A DNA stretch of 64,000 nt, from positions 1-64,000 of the forward strand of contig WTXG01000025.1 of NCBI GenBank assembly GCA_022496185.1, given 5' to 3'. The notes under the pieces are model-generated. The model was given only the letters and a program-made list of their open reading frames with translations, ran no database searches and was not told the origin of the DNA. The position numbers and the translations under genes are program-made. The number at the start of each line of letters is the position of its first letter. Positions within the stretch are counted from its first letter, which is position 1. This document shows, piece after piece, positions 46,442-58,700 of this stretch. The stretch comes from Multifurca ochricompacta (taxonomy: Eukaryota > Basidiomycota > Agaricomycetes > Russulales > Russulaceae).

Positions 46442-47493
46442 CTATGTCTCAGCCGACTTCTCCCCAATCGGTCGTTCCTTCTCCCTTCTCTCTCTTCTTC
46501 GCTTGACATCCCAGTTATAAACACGCGCAGTGTTGACCTCCATCACGGTCATCTGCTCCCGAATGAACTCAAGATCTTCGATCGAGTTGTTCAAAGTCGT
46601 ATTTGCCGCCTCGAGTTTAGACTTCAGTAGCTCTATGGCTGCAGGAATTTTGTAGGATAGCATGACATTCGCCTGAACGAAAAAAAGGGTATGGGGGAAA
46701 TAAAAATGAGCCAGGGAGATGTAGCGACGCATAAGGAAGGCGCACCCCCAGCCATAGGTATACCGTATCCGTTTCTTCAAGCTCGGCCTCCGCATATAGT
46801 GTGTCTGCAAGCTCGAACGTAGTTCTGACTGGCGCAGGATTTTCGCTAGCGATGTCCGCACTGTCGCCTCGAGATTGTCTTCCAGGTCATCACCAGGGTC
46901 GTCCACGTCCGATGCTTCCGCTCTTCTCCCTTCCTGAAAAGTGGAGAGCGTGTTTTCAGAAACGGTTGGTAATCGGAGGAGAGGGATAGATACGCGTACC
47001 CGTCGATCGCGTAAAAATTCGACCATGCTCAGCGTCTTCTTGATATCCGGAATCTTTTCTTCGAGGCCCCGTCTCCTCTGCGTCAGGTTGGTGTCCATAT
47101 AGCGGTACTTCCTACAGGCCATCGCGGCGCGGATGAGCGGCGAAAAGAAATCAAGGGCAAGATAAGATAAGAAAGGGTTGTTTTTTTTGTTTAAAAAAAA
47201 GGATCATGTACGCGCGCTCGGGGGAATGGGGAAGCGATACGCACGCTAGGGCATCTTGGAGCGCGCTTAGAACTACCTCAACGGCAGCGTCAGGGCCGCC
47301 AACATACTCTTCTACATCGCTCTGCGAGTGGGTGATTACGATGATCAGCGGCGTATATAGGAGCAGGGAAGGGAGGGCGAATATCCATGGAAAACTCTGA
47401 GCGTACAATGAAGAGAGCCTTTGGAATCCCTCTTGGATTCTTCTCTTCCTGTTGAATGATAATCTGTGGCGTAGTGGAAGATGAGGCAGACAT
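46442..47493 (-). CDS. PAC10: Prefoldin subunit 3 (VBP1/Pac10)
   Basis: Six exons (47493-47407, 47321-47245, 47111-47000, 46933-46894, 46828-46746, 46672-46442) give 209 residues. Family signatures: NPRGIPKALFISDVEEYVGG, KYRYMDTNLTQRRRGLEEKI, PDIKKTLSMVEFLRDRR, TTFELADTLYAEAEL, YLWLGANVMLSY and ARVYNWDVKRRR. These form the two coiled-coil arms and beta hairpins of an alpha-type prefoldin subunit, part of the hexamer that hands actin and tubulin to the CCT chaperonin. The fourth intron (46829-46893) starts GTGATG; its removal is required to restore the FELADTLY block and close the phase. It ends 142 bp from the convergent MRD1. Confidence 0.92.
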
Positions 47494-47892
47494 TAGCAGT
47501 CTGCGTGTGTGCCGTGTGGAAATGGATCTAAGGCAACGTTCCGAGTCGGAATGGCGGAATCGGAATGGCGGCAAATGTCAATAATATCAATGAAACTTGC
47601 TCAAATAGATCCGTTGGACATGGCATGATGCCCCCTGCTCCTGCCATGCTTCATGCTATTGCTAGACCAGTATTAGTGGCGGTGGCGTATCACCGCAAAG
47701 TTACTATTTTTTCAATTAATTCTGCCTCTTCCTTCCTTCCTTCCTTCCACGCACGGTTCCAAAGCACCGGGACTCATATGTGTGTATCCTCCCCCTTGCT
47801 CTGACTGGTCTTCTGGTCAAAAACCCTCACGGTAAAGAAAGACAAAGAGAACCGATAACAAGAAATAAGGGCACATTCAGAGTAGTGCGTGA
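47494..47892. other. Spacer with TTCC repeat
   Basis: About 400 bp upstream of prefoldin 3 and downstream of the BTB gene, with a short TTCC repeat near 47733-47748. Nothing else recognised. Confidence 0.4.
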
Positions 47893-48964
47893 TCAAAGTC
47901 CAAAAAATCCAGGTATCGCATCCCGCAGGTGCGCCCTCGTCATCTCCAAAAAGCTCTCGTGCAAACAGAAACAGTCCATGCACAATCCTTCCCACGCGCC
48001 TGCATCGATCTCGGCCCAATCCCAGTACATCGCGCGCAGCGTCCAAGTGCGCCCGAGTAGCGCCTTCCAACGCTCTGTGATGCAGGCCTTACACGCAGCG
48101 CAACACCCGAGCGCCTGCGCGCGCTGCAGTGCGTTCGCATTGAACCCTTCGAGACGCGCAGCGCCGACAACGAGGCGCAGTTGGTCGGCTGGGTCGGTCA
48201 GCCGTCCTGGTAGAACTAGCCCTGTTGTGTGAATGTAATCCACTGCGAGGGAGTAAAAGATAGCTGGCAAGATCTCGGGGAGGTCGCATTGCATCGCTAG
48301 ACTTATCGCATCTGGTTGATCTGATATCAGACACCGTATTTCAAGCCCCCAGTCAAGCTAATTGACGCTGGAACGGGACATGGGCAATGACAACCATAAG
48401 GCATACGCACCTGCACGATATGGAGAAAAGGCGTCCTCGTCCATGGCCTCGAGACGTGCTGGCGACGGCCACAATTCATGGAGCTTTGTAATAGTATGTT
48501 CGCGGACCTCTGGAATCTCGTATTTGGTAGCGAGGCGGAGTAAACTAGCGATATTTTCATACGACAGGTCATCTTTCTCCCAAAATTTGTTGCTGTGAAG
48601 TGCATCAGATTACGGCGTGCTTTGATTTCTTGGCAGGAGATGGGTGGAAAAGGAAAGAAAGAAAGAAAAAATATGATACACACTCAGAATCGTCCAGGCG
48701 TAGGAGTAGTAGCATCCAATCTCGCGGGTCGTCCGTCAAGTGAATAACCACACAACCTTCGAGCAATTCTTCTGGACTGGGGCACGCAAAGGCAAACATG
48801 TCGCGAAAAACTTCCGAACAAGACAGTATTCTTTGCTTGAGCATGAACACGTGGTCTTGAACGACAAGGAGAGCATCACCATCGTCGTACCAGTAGGGCT
48901 TGGACGATGGGCAAACAAAGCTGCGATCCGGTGAGTGGCGGAGGATGGCACGGCGAGCGGGCAT
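47893..48964 (-). CDS. BTB/POZ domain protein
   Basis: Three exons (48964-48684, 48592-48411, 48320-47893) give 296 residues. The BTB fold spans about residues 20-120: YWYDDGDALLVVQDHVFMLK, ILSCSEVFRDMF, CVVIHLTDDPRDWMLLLLRL, then FWEKDDLSYENIASLLRLATKYEI. The C-terminal part holds a Cys-rich patch (GCCAACKACITERW and GLCMDCFCLHESF) usual in the large agaricomycete BTB family. BTB domains dimerise or bind Cul3; the partner and role here are unknown. The 3' intron ends at ATATCAG (48321), chosen because other AGs leave a stop. Confidence 0.88.
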
Positions 48965-49549
48965 GGAGTGCGAGTGAAATCGTTTGGGGCTTGAGCGGAT
49001 GAGTGAAGATGGTGGTTAGGTCAACAGTGGGTAAAGGAATGGGATGGGCTTTTTTTTGACATCTGATACTTGAAACATATTCTGAATCATATATTTGATT
49101 CCAATGGAAGGCACGCGTTCGTTGTGTTAGATTCGGTTGGTCACAAGCCTCAGCTTCCGTTCATGTTCGCTTGATTACACGTGGGCCGAGTGCTCGTTTC
49201 AAGATAACTTCCCGAAGGCGAAGGATCATATTAAGTGCTGCAAAGGCACCACCGGGAATTGTTAAGGCCGCAGTCCAAAAAAACGCGAGGCCAAATGCGG
49301 GCAGCCAAGGATTTATGTAACAACGTACGACGCGAAAGACGCGTCGTTTTCTGGCGACTCTGGCGACTCACATCACGAGACCTCGGAAAGCTGTGCAACA
49401 AAATTGATGTTGATGAACTCGACTGCAATCAGTTTTCACACCCACACCCCGTGACACTGCCGTGGGACATCGCTGCTTGCTTGTTATTCCCATCGTTGGA
49501 CGTCCATTCATCGCCATATCTTGAACGTGATTTTCACCTCCGTCCAATC
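48965..49549. promoter_or_regulatory. Divergent upstream region
   Basis: 585 bp between the BTB gene and the membrane protein gene. Open frames here are short and composition-driven. No TATA box recognised. Confidence 0.35.
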
Positions 49550-50372
49550 ATGGCACCGAGCACTTACACCTGGATTTCTGCCTGGTTTCTGCTCACGACG
49601 CCTGTTGTCATATGGGATGCTTTCTATTGCCTGATGAGGTATGCCTGCCGCACCAAAGTAAACCGTATCCACCCAAGTGGGGGGTTCTGATCGGTCATCG
49701 TAAGGCCGCGCTCGATGGTCGGTGGTGACTTGCATTGGATCTGGGAGCCGTATGGACTTTACCAGGAGGTCGATTACGTGCGTCGCATTCTCGTTGACGT
49801 TGAAGTTCAGTTGGAAACGTAACTCTGACGGTCGCTTTTGGACGGGCTGGCAGGTATACGGCATCAAGGCACTGCAAGATAATAATGGGTTCACCAACGC
49901 TCAATGTAAGTCACTGTTGACAACGCTAGCAATTCGACGAGCTCTTTTGATCATTGTCATACTATCGTTGTAGCCTTGCTAAACTTGATAGAGACCGCCC
50001 TGAACGTCTTCTACCTATACCTTGCGCATGTTACCAAATATCCCGCGGCTTCGATCGTTGGGTTTGCAAGCATAGTGATGACGCTGTCCAAGACGGTATT
50101 GTACTGGTCCCAGGAATACTACTGCGGATTTTGCGCAGTTGGCCATAACGATTTCAAGACGCTGTTTCTTTATTGGATTATCCCTAATGGGTAAGAAGCA
50201 GCTAGCTTCGTCAATTGGAAGTTGGGCGGCTAACGGGTATTAACATGACATGGCAAGGCTTTGGATTGTTGTCCCATCGTTTATCGTGTTCAAGCTGGGT
50301 AAGGACATCGCGACTTCGATCAACGTGGCAGCACGAGAGTCGGAGAAGAGAGTGTCTGGCAAGTCACAGTAA
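49550..50372 (+). CDS. Four-helix membrane protein, EXPERA/EBP-like
   Basis: Five exons (49550-49638, 49705-49777, 49854-49905, 49974-50190, 50258-50372) give 181 residues. TM1 WISAWFLLTTPVVIWDAFY is followed by RPRSMVGGDLHWIWEPYGLY, a polar loop with the His/Trp/Glu pattern seen in the emopamil-binding/EXPERA superfamily. Further helices: AQSLLNLIETALNVFYLYLA, ASIVGFASIVMTLSKTVLYW and LWIVVPSFIVFKLG. The C-terminus is short and basic. EXPERA proteins include sterol isomerase and sigma-2 receptor types of the endoplasmic reticulum, but this short form cannot be assigned an enzyme activity from sequence alone. Confidence 0.75.
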
Positions 50373-50961
50373 TATGGAAGCGATGACGGTGAAGGTCGGA
50401 ATCAAATCGATATTAATTATACATCATGAGCGCAGATTGTTCGGACTATTCGTGGCGACATGAGCCACCTTGAATGGAGAAAGGAGCCTAGCCAAGTCGA
50501 GCCTGGCTTTGGACTCGGGTGAAAGAGAGATGTGGGGTTAATCAGAGAGTGCACGGGGTTATTGACGTTAACCCGAAGAAGCCGAGGACAGGTGTTAACG
50601 CAAGCTCAAGGACAACTTTGGCAGTCAGTCGAATTCGAGAAGCAAGCGGCGGAAACAACTCGTACCTTAAGGATCAGATAGCGTGTGGGTGGAACACGGA
50701 CTGATGGGTGGGGTTGTTGTAACGCAACAACACAACGACAACAACGACAACAAAGAAACAAAGAAACGTAAAATAAAACGTAATTTTCTTTTGGACCGAA
50801 CCTACTATTATGAGTTGAGAAAGTGAGAATCCCGAAAGGTTGACGTCACTTGGCTTGGACAGCGCATATAAGTCCGATCTTGCCATTCACCTTTTTTCCT
50901 CTTTATCCCTCCCTCTCTCTCCGTAGTCGTAGTCGTAGTCGTAGTCGTGTTCTCCCTCGCG
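50373..50961. promoter_or_regulatory. Glycogen phosphorylase upstream region
   Basis: Contains an AACAACGAC-type repeat (50717-50757), a likely TATA box GCATATAAG at 50865-50873 and a CGTAGT tandem repeat (50923-50948) probably in the 5' untranslated leader, about 15 bases before the start codon. Confidence 0.55.
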
Positions 50962-53900
50962 ATGACTTCCACAATCGACACTTCTAGTATCGGTAAACCT
51001 CCTCTTACAGGTCCTCGTGCCAAGAGGAGGCATGTCCGTTCTCTCACGGGTAAATCATTCTCAGCCCTCCTCTGACAGGTCTCGTCCTTAATCTTAATCT
51101 TGATTCATTCCCACAGGCGATTTCCCTGAAGTTGATGAGAAAGGTCAAGAAAAGTGGCCCAAAGGCGACGAAAAGTCATGGAAAGCCGCAATGCGCGATC
51201 TTCACACAGGCAAACCCCTTTTTCTCGTCTTTCACTCTTTTGCTCATCGTATGACCGAGTCCCCTCGTAGACTTACCCGAGGTGACAAGGTCTATCGTGA
51301 ATCATGTTCAGACATCTCTTGCTCGGGCGCCTTATAATATCGATGACTTCGGCGCCTATCAGGCTGCGGCGCTGTCCGTTCGCGATAATCTAATTGTCAG
51401 TTTTTGATCTTCTCACTTTTTCGCCCCTTGGTTGTTTCAAGACTGCGACTCGCATCCCTCTTCTGCTCCTGCTCCTGCTACGCGATGTTCAGTATATAGT
51501 TTTCCTATTGGATCCCTTTCTCCTGTTTATGTTCTTAGGCCCTGGATACTTTCAGTCACGCAGCTATTTTGCCTCGACTATCACACTGTGTACTATACAT
51601 GAAAATGACGCGTTGAAAGCTGACCCTTTCCTCAACCCAGGTGAACTGGAATGCAACTCAGCTTGAATACTCGCGCAAGTCTCCCAAACGTGCCTACTAC
51701 CTCTCCCTCGAATTCCTGATGGGCCGCACTCTATCCAACGCGCTTCTCAACCTCGGTCTTCTGGATAATTATTCCTCTTCTCTCTCCTCACTCGGTTTCA
51801 GCCTTGAGGATGTGCTGGTGCAGGAGCGTGATGCCGCACTCGGCAACGGCGGTCTCGGCCGTCTCGCTGCATGCTATCTTGACTCGTCCGCGACACAAGA
51901 GCTCCCCGTGTGGGGCTATGGCTACGCTATAAGTACGGAATTTTCCAGCAGCTCATCAAAGCCGATGACGGGTCACAACTTGAGGCACCTGACCCCTGGC
52001 TCGACCATCAAAATCCGTGGGAGCTTCCACGCCTTGACATTACTTATGAGGTCAGGTTTTACGGGAATGCCCAGAGATGGAGTGAGGGCACTGGTCGTGC
52101 GACATGGAGCGGTGGCCAGGAGGTACTCGCCGTCGCCTACGACGTGATGATTCCTGGTTACGGAACTAAGTGCACGAACAACCTCCGGCTTTGGGAGAGC
52201 AAGCCGAAACGTGGCTTTGATCTTCAGAGCTTTAACGGTGCGCTGAGCTTCGTGTATGCATTATTGAGGCTTTGTGCTGATTTATTTCCCCGTGTAGCCG
52301 GAAATTATGAGCGTGCGGTGGAATCGTCCAACTCAGCAGCCGCAATCACATCCGTGCTCTATCCAAATGATCACACGTCGTGTATGTTACACACTTCTCT
52401 GTACTGTACCGGTCTTGACGGGCAATAGTTGGGAAGGAGCTGCGCCTGAAGCAACAATATTTTTGGACCGCTGCCAGCCTTGCGGACATAATGCGTCGCT
52501 TCAAGCATCTTGAAAAGCCAATCTCAGAGTTTGCGGACTGTACGCTCCTTCTGTCGACTCGTTTGCAAAGTCGCTTGGCTGATGACTGTACATGAACAGA
52601 TAATGCAATCCAACTAAACGATGTCTGTATCTCGACCCTTGTGACTATCTAGCGTTTGCTAATGTCAAGTGCAGACCCATCCAACACTGTCTATCGTCGA
52701 GCTCATGCGTATCCTTCTCGACGAGGAAGAACTTACATGGGATAACGCATGGACGATTGTGACCAACACATTTTTCTTCACAAATCATACAGTACTTCCC
52801 GTGCGTCATACCTTTTCGAATTCTCCCTTCAAAAGCCAACTCTTTCCTCTGGAATGTAGGAAGCTCTTGAAAAGTGGCCAGTTCCGCTCATGGAGCACCT
52901 CCTTCCTAGGCACATGCAGATCATTTTTGACATAGTAAGTCACACCCGCCTTGCCTGAGTTTTTGGTCCTGACAGAAAATTTCCCAGAACATGTACGTCT
53001 CTTTGTCTTTCTTACTGTCTAATCTAATGTATAAACTCGGCCTCGAAGGCTCTTCCTTCAGTGTAAGGGTATCGTTATTTGTTCTTCACCCATGCTCACT
53101 CTTTTACAGCTGTTGAGAAAAAGTTTCCTGGGGACCGGGAAAAGTTTTCACGTTTGTCACTCATAGAAGGTTCTTTTTCATGACCCGTTTGATATCGCTG
53201 TGGGTAACATGGATGCCGCTTTGCAGAAGGCTTCCCTAAGCAGGTCCGCATGGCCAACCTCGCTGTTGTTGGTAGCAAGAAGGTCAATGGTGTTGCCGAG
53301 CTTCACTCTGATCTGGTAAAGAAGAACCTCCTCCCGGACTTCGTTGATTTCTATGGGAAAAGCAAGTTCGGCAACGTTACAAATGGAAGTGCGTCCCACC
53401 ACCTGACATCACGCGAATTGACATCCGCTTACTGGTTCTCCAGTCACCCCGCGCCGGTGGCTCGACCAGGTACGCTTTCAGCTCCCCTCCGTCTGATTCT
53501 GGTCTCAATGACAACAACCCGATCCCCAGTGCAACCCGTCTTTGTCCGCCCTTATCACCGATACACTCAAGCTTGACCGTAATGTGTGGCTGAAGGACCT
53601 TTACAAGCTCGAGGGATTGGTCGCACATCTTGATGACCCTCAATTCCAAGCGCGCTGGGCGGCTGTCAAGCACCAGAACAAGGAGCGCCTTGCGTTGTTC
53701 GTGGAGCGCCAGCTAGGACTCAAGGTCAACGCGGACGCGATGTTTGATGTTCAGATCAAGCGACTACACGAGTACAAGCGCCAGACGCTCAATATACTCG
53801 GCGTTATACACGTGCGTATCCTGCATTCAAGTGGATGGGAGTAGTGAACCTCGACACACTTTGTGCAGAGGTACTTGTTGATAAAGAACAAGACGCCGGA

Positions 53901-54984
53901 AGAGCGAAAAAAAATAGTGAAAAAGGTTGTTTTCTTCGCCGGCAAGGCCGCGCCTGGATGTGGGTTCTCTGTCTGTTTATCTTGTTGGTGTCTGCTGATT
54001 TCCGGTCCTGTAAAGACTACATCGCAAAGCTCGTAAGTGATACTTATCCACCCCTTCAATGGGTAGTAGACCCGTAATTTTTTTTAGACAATCCGACTCA
54101 TCGTGAACGTCGCCCGTGTCATCAATGCAGATCCTGACACGAGCCAGTACCTCTCACTCTTCTTCCTGCCGGATTACTCTGTCTCTCTCGCGGAAATCCT
54201 CATCCCTGCCTCAGACATCTCGCAACACATCTCTACAGCTGGGACGGAGGCGTCCGGCACCTCCAACATGAAATTCTGTCTTAATGGCGGACTGCTCGTC
54301 GGCACCGTCGATGGTGCAAACATTGAGATCGCGGAGGAAGTTGGCGAAGATAACGTTTGTGGGTCACCAACTCTTATACCCTCTCGATTCCAGCCAGAAT
54401 TAGGAATGCTGAATTTGTGTGTGCAGTCTTCTTCGGACATCTGACCCCAGATGTAGAGGATCTGCGGTATCAGCATACATATCACCCGGTCCCGGTTGAA
54501 CAAAAGTCGCCGGCGCTCGCGCACGTACTTAACGCGGTCTCGTCAGGCATATTTGGCGGCGATGGGGTGTACGAGCCGTGAGTTTTCTATGATAGTGCTT
54601 ACAGAGATTGAACTGAGACGACTTCACAATAGATTGCTCAACACCATTCGCCAAGGCGATTTTTACATCTTGACGGAAGATTTTGACTCATGTGGGTGCT
54701 TTTCAAATTGTCATTAACGTAGTGAGACTAGGGTGAACGGTTGACGATTCTCTGCAGACATTCGCGCCCTGGAGATGGTAGACGAGGCGTATGCGGACCG
54801 TACTGAATGGACCAAGAAGAGCATCCGGACGACGGCTAAGGTGCGTTCTCCATTGTTGATCGTCCGTCCACAAGCGGTACAATTGAATAAACTTCATGAT
54901 GACTAGATGGGAAAATTCAGCTCTGACCGGGCGATTCAAGATTATGCACAAGAATACTGGAATGTTGAGAGTATCAAGTTGTGA
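50962..54984 (+). CDS. GPH1: Glycogen phosphorylase (GT35 family)
   Basis: About sixteen small exons; the first four are 50962-51049, 51117-51209, 51271-51395 and 51641-52237, and the last ends TGA 54982-54984. Signatures in order: [126 protein letters not shown] and the PLP-lysine box [22 protein letters not shown]. It cleaves alpha-1,4 glucan with phosphate to glucose-1-phosphate in the cytoplasm. Intron 2 (51210-51270) starts GC, not GT. One base appears lost near 51923, where [14 protein letters not shown] is expected. The rest closes in frame. Confidence 0.92.
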
Positions 54985-55757
54985 AAGAAAATCTACCAGA
55001 TATATATCAAATGTACTTGTAAAATCATAGGGATCTCATGGACAACTGTTCTCTTTATTTCTTGGATATTCATACGTAGCTGTTGGTAGATGGAGTGCTT
55101 GTGCTATCAATTATTTGAATTTGAGACGCACGACGAATGTGCCAACGTTTTCTGGTTGATAGATAAGAAAAGATGGTATTGAGGCAAGGCTGAACGACGA
55201 TACCCGTAAGTAGGGAAACAAGACAAATGGGCAGGAACATAAATGTGTGAGTTCATGTGCCCAGCGATCGAGAAAAGCGATAGTCGTTCGTACTCGTCAG
55301 TGAATGAATGAGTCAACCAATTGATCAAAGTTAGGTATCGTGAGCTGCATGGAAAAGACAAGTCAAAGAAGAAAGTGAAAGAAAGAAACGAGAGACTGGT
55401 GCGGATGGGGGGAAGAAAAGAGTGGGAAAGAAACCGACAAAGGCAGACAGCATGGGCTGTGTGCGTCTGCCTACGTGTGTGTTTGTGTGTGACAACGACC
55501 AGCAAAGGGAGGGTATACAAAATTCTGCTCTGAACCAGTGAATGAAAGTGTTTGTGGAAGAAGGCCAAGAACGGAAGGGGGGAGTAAGGAAAGTGTGTGC
55601 GTGCCCGTGGGAGGGGGGTGCAAAATATATACACAAAAGGTTTCAAGCTGATTATAAAAAAATCGGACATCAATAGGCTTAGGGTTCGGGTTCAGGGTTT
55701 TGTTCGCACCGTGACCGTGGATATGTGAGCCTCAAAATTAAATGAAAAAGGTAAATT
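54985..55757. other. Convergent 3' spacer
   Basis: 773 bp between glycogen phosphorylase and the MSB1-domain gene. It is purine-rich on the plus strand (55360-55440). A telomere-like string TTAGGGTTCGGGTTCAGGG lies at 55679-55697. No gene supported. Confidence 0.45.
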
Positions 55758-58700
55758 TTATCTTACCGGCATCAGCATGATGGGAAGCAGCGTTCCATTC
55801 GATGCTAAGGCGTCAACTGGAACTTCTGGACCAGAAGTCGCGGCTGGCTCTGCACTAGGTACGCTTCCAGGTACTTGTGCAACCGATTCTTGTTGGGAAG
55901 CAGCCACATCACCAGAGTGAGGTGCCGTTTCGTGCACCGTCATCGCCAGGGGCGACTGTACGACAACAGTCTTCACTTCACCTAGAGAATACCTGTTAGT
56001 GGCAGCGGGAGTATCCTCTGCTGCGGGCGCTGCGGGCTCTTGGGTGTTCTCAGTAGCAAATTCTCGTAGCGAAGCGGCGGGTGTGAGTTCTTTGATAGGG
56101 GAAGAGGAATCCTCAGGCATGAGCGCTGGGGTTTCTGCAGTAGGGCTAGCAGGTAAGACTTCAATAACGGAAGTAGATGTCTCGGCAGATTCAGTAGGAA
56201 GGCCGTTCTCCGGAACGGGAGCAGGCTCCTCGCGGACTGATGCAAAAGGATTTGCTGGAGTTTTAGCACCCGAAAGCGCATCCTTCTCGAGGACAGTGGG
56301 AGGCTCTTCGGGAGGAGATGTCCGAGTCCCAGTGGGGGTCTCATTAGAAGTAGGTGCTTCTTCAGCAACAAGAAGTTTCACGACTGCAGGGGCTGGGGCT
56401 TCTATGGGAGTCTCAATGGCAGCGCGTGCAGCCTCCAGGACAGGATTAGGCTCCTCGAGCAACGTTGATGGAAACTCTGCAGCGGTGCCAGCGGCAGGAG
56501 TGGCCTCAGTTGCAGGAGTGGATATCGCAGCTGCAGGCGTAGGCTTGGAGGCAGGGATAGACTCCTCGGGTAGGGCCTGTCCTGGGGCACGTGTAGTAGT
56601 GCCAGCGGCAGGAGTAATCTCAATAACGGAAGCAGATGCTTCGGCTACACTTTCTGCAGGCGTTGCAGCAGCAGGCGCGACGTGGAGTGTAGAGACAGGC
56701 TCCTTGCTCACTGATGCTGGAGATACTGTGACAGTGGCAGCAGCCGTGACAGGTATCTCCGCCAGAGGGGCATTCCCAGAAATGATGGAAGATTCCTCAG
56801 GCACAGGCGTGGGAGGCTGTACTGGCGTTTTAACCTCATTGACGGGAACAGGCTGTATAGGCACAGATGACTCCGTAGGAGTCTTCGTGGAAACGGATGC
56901 ACCCGGCTGAGAAACGGGATAGGCACTCTCCTTCGTCGCTAGAGCTGAGGCTTTGACAGGGGTATCTGCAGTGATAGACACGGTCACCTCAGGCGTAGGC
57001 GCCGCGGGGTGCTCATCATGCACGGGTGTGGTTAGAATCTCTACTGTCGCGACAGGGGTGACAGCCCGTGGTGGAGTGAGTCCCTGAGGTGCAGGTGTCG
57101 GGGCCTGCATAGGAGTCTCTGAAACGATAGGAGTTTCCTTTGTAGTGGGAGAAGGCTCCTGAGTTACATGCGCGGGCATTCCTGTGGCAGCGGGAGGAAG
57201 CACAGCGACTGGGGACTCCACAGGCATTTCGGCAGCTGTGGGCAATGCATGTCCCTCACCAATAGCTACAAGTTCCTCATCATGCTCGCTCCTGGTACCT
57301 AACCATCTTATCGCAGTATTTGTTTGAGCCGTCAGCGCAGGTTCCGCAACAGCAGGCTGGCCGGCAGTCAATCCATCGATAGGCACCGTTACAGTTGCGT
57401 CAGGCCCGCCTGCGGTTTCTGGTTTAGCGTGGGCAACGGCTGGTTGCACTGATCCGTTCGTGCGCGAATGCTCGGAGTCATCGACTTGACTTTCGGCCAC
57501 AGAAGATCCGGATGTGTGTACACGGCCAGCGAGGGGAATGTCTGAACAAATCAGTAAGCAAAGAAGTCTAAACGCGTATATAAGAAGTCGCACTCTTATT
57601 GACATCCAATTGAGTAGAAGCAACATCAGATTCATTTAACGTGGCAGGCTCCCCTGTGCGAGTGGATATGTCGGCAGGAGCCTGAGGCACTTTGGAAACA
57701 GAAGTAGGTGCCTCAACATCAGCTGCAAGGACCCCTTTAACCCCAAGGTCAGGTCCAGTAGTCGTATATTGCTCTTCGAGTGTGACTCGTAAGGGATGAC
57801 CTCTTCCGGCAGGTAGAGCAGTGGGTGTTGCATGCCCTGGCTCGACGCTGGGGGCCGATACTGCGAGAACAGACTGTGCAACAGCGGGATAGTCAAAACT
57901 CTCTGGAGGGGGGACGGCGGCTTTCTCTTCTACTGGAAAAAATTCTGTCGCTGGTTCATTTACACCGGAAAGCTTTGAGATACCATGTCCGTCTGGAACA
58001 GCAGTAGTCGCAGTGACTTGGGTTTCTTTCTCGACGATAGCTATCGGTCTTGACTGCGAAGGAGTCGCAATCGTTTCCACTACGCCTGTGGGTGCTGCAG
58101 CTTTACCGTCGTTAACACGGAGCAATAGGATGGCAGGGGCAGCACCAGAAACGGTAGGGATGGCCTCAATACCAGTAGAATCTTTGACATCTGTGGGTGC
58201 TGTGCCATCGAGGGTAGCTGCCCGCCCTTTCGTCACCGCTGCAGGGTGGTCCTTACAAGCAGGCTGCTCAGAAGTGGAAACATGTGTGGACACGGGGGCC
58301 AGTTCAGCAGGTACGGCCTGTCCCTCTGGCGATGTAGCAGCAGTAGTGATGGCGGGTGCGACAGGCTCGGCCTCAGCGACCTGAGTGGTAACGGTCACTT
58401 CGAGCGCTGGAGCAGCGGACTCCTCAGCAGGCACTGAAATAGGCGCAGGCGTAGGCACAGATTCTGATGCAGGTGCGTTGGAGAACTTCGGTTCCCCTAC
58501 AGTGGGTGAATCTTGCGGGGGGGGTTGGCCGCGTCCGCAGTAATCTCCACAGTGGCAGGACTGGCAGCCATTGCAGTTTCCGTTGCTGGCTTAACGACCA
58601 CTTCTCGAACATCACTTTCAATGTACTTGGAGTCGACAGCGGGCTTCGAGGCGACAGGGGTCGCAGCTTTCTCGTTATCTATCCCTCCACCCACAACTGA

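Noticed and set aside
55676..55700. Interstitial telomere repeat
   Set aside because: Only one TTAGGG unit with diverged neighbours; short enough to be chance in a purine-rich spacer.
56000..56910. Long plus-strand open frame rich in Gly/Ala/Ser
   Set aside because: Antisense shadow of the Pro/Thr/Ala tail; its composition mirrors the minus-strand codon bias.
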